Source: Thiobacillus denitrificans (GTDB lineage: Bacteria > Pseudomonadota > Gammaproteobacteria > Burkholderiales > Thiobacillaceae). Taken from it: DNA of 64,000 nucleotides. The stretch covers positions 124,001 to 188,000 of the forward strand of contig DYIY01000003.1 of the NCBI GenBank assembly GCA_020723405.1, written 5' to 3'. The notes under the pieces were generated by a model. It did no database searches. It saw only the letters and a list, made by a program, of their open reading frames with translations, and was not told the origin of the DNA. The position numbers and the translations under genes are program-made. Numbering within the stretch: the stretch's first letter is position 1; every line of letters begins with the position of its first letter. Shown here piece by piece: positions 63,641-64,000 of this stretch.

Positions 63641-64000
63641 ATGCCTCACACCAAGATCATCGTCCTCGACGACGACCCTACCGGCAGCCAGACGGTCCAT
63701 TCCTGCCTGCTGCTCACCCGCTGGGATCCGGCCACCCTCCAGGCAGCCCTGCTGGATGACGCCCCCCTGTTCTTCGTGCTGACCAACACCCGGGGCATGG
63801 ACGCGGCCCGGGCGGCGGCCGTCACCGGGGAAGTCTGCGCCAACCTGCGCCTGGCCCTGGCGGACCTGGCGGCCGGCGGGCGCACCCTCCAGCCCATCCT
63901 GGTGAGCCGCTCCGATTCCACCCTGCGCGGCCATTACCCGGTGGAGACCGACGTGATGGCTGAAACGCTTGGCCCCTTCGATGCCCATTTCCTGGTGCCG
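63641..64000 (+). CDS. otnK: OtnK-family (DUF1537) four-carbon acid sugar kinase, 3' end outside the window
   Basis: The first 120 codons are visible. IIVLDDDPTGSQTVHSC and VSRSDSTLRGHYP are the N-terminal signatures of the DUF1537 kinases that phosphorylate 3-oxo-tetronates such as those from threonate or erythronate. GAGGAG nine bases before the ATG is a good ribosome site, and it belongs to the third tandem-repeat copy. It probably belongs to the IclR-controlled unit with the TPP enzyme. The rest lies beyond the right edge. Confidence 0.88.
   Translation, partial: MPHTKIIVLDDDPTGSQTVHSCLLLTRWDPATLQAALLDDAPLFFVLTNTRGMDAARAAAVTGEVCANLRLALADLAAGGRTLQPILVSRSDSTLRGHYPVETDVMAETLGPFDAHFLVP

Overview
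The window is a high-GC chromosomal segment from a proteobacterium, most likely a betaproteobacterium and plausibly one of the Rhodocyclales. This rests on protein character and on gene orders typical of that class: rsmB-DUF4390-ntrYX, gatCAB facing mreBCD-mrdA-rodA-rlpA-dacA-dat-ybeD, yhdP-nitrilase-tldD, and ampG-xthA-pyrE. I ran no database search, so the taxonomic call is an inference. No tRNA, rRNA, CRISPR array, prophage or intact transposase gene was seen.

Layout. 1-7332: the start of mpl (cut by the left edge), a cytoplasmic diguanylate cyclase, rsmB, a DUF4390 protein and the NtrYX two-component pair. 7674-13987: metH, then a tyrosine-phosphatase/ADP-ribosylglycohydrolase fusion followed 3 bp later by a GalT/HIT-like protein. 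14053-20744: yhdP, a nitrilase-family amidase, tldD and a small coiled-coil protein. 20749-25929: small membrane or secreted proteins, metY and an AddB-like nuclease. 25956-26121 (minus): a short transcription unit with a near-consensus promoter, a leaderless 12-codon frame, a CCU-rich stretch and a strong terminator. This is the best candidate for an undescribed RNA. 26233-27345: a rhomboid protease.

27379-32942: an arsenic operon with arsR, two arsenate reductases, an aquaglyceroporin, an MBL-fold protein lacking part of its metal site, an ArsP-type permease, a small Cys-tailed protein, arsM and a small thioredoxin-like protein. It has no ArsB/Acr3 pump. Arsenite would leave through the channel, and methylated species could leave through the permease. 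32964-38465: a soluble zinc-binding-type chemoreceptor, a PhnD-PAS-PAS-GGDEF-EAL protein and acuI. 38462-42009: ampG, xthA, pyrE and a DUF4124 protein. 42025-45419: gatB, gatA and gatC. 45497-54776: the cell-shape and peptidoglycan block (mreBCD, mrdA, rodA, rlpA, a D,D-carboxypeptidase, a D-amino-acid transaminase and ybeD).

54800-60022 is looser and shows rearrangement: a chalcone-isomerase-like protein, an EamA exporter divergent from a LysR regulator, a rhodanese, the tail of a second arsM, a GC-poor 5'-truncated hypothetical gene abutting a 5'-truncated deacetylase fragment, and a near-perfect inverted repeat. 60023-64000: an IclR regulator divergent from a transketolase/phosphoketolase-like TPP enzyme with two operator-like palindromes between them. 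A three-copy ~194-bp tandem repeat follows, carrying two near-identical 27-codon frames, and its last copy supplies the start region of an OtnK-family kinase cut by the right edge. Several intergenic spaces hold GA-rich or palindromic low-complexity repeats that run into the ends of gatA and dat.
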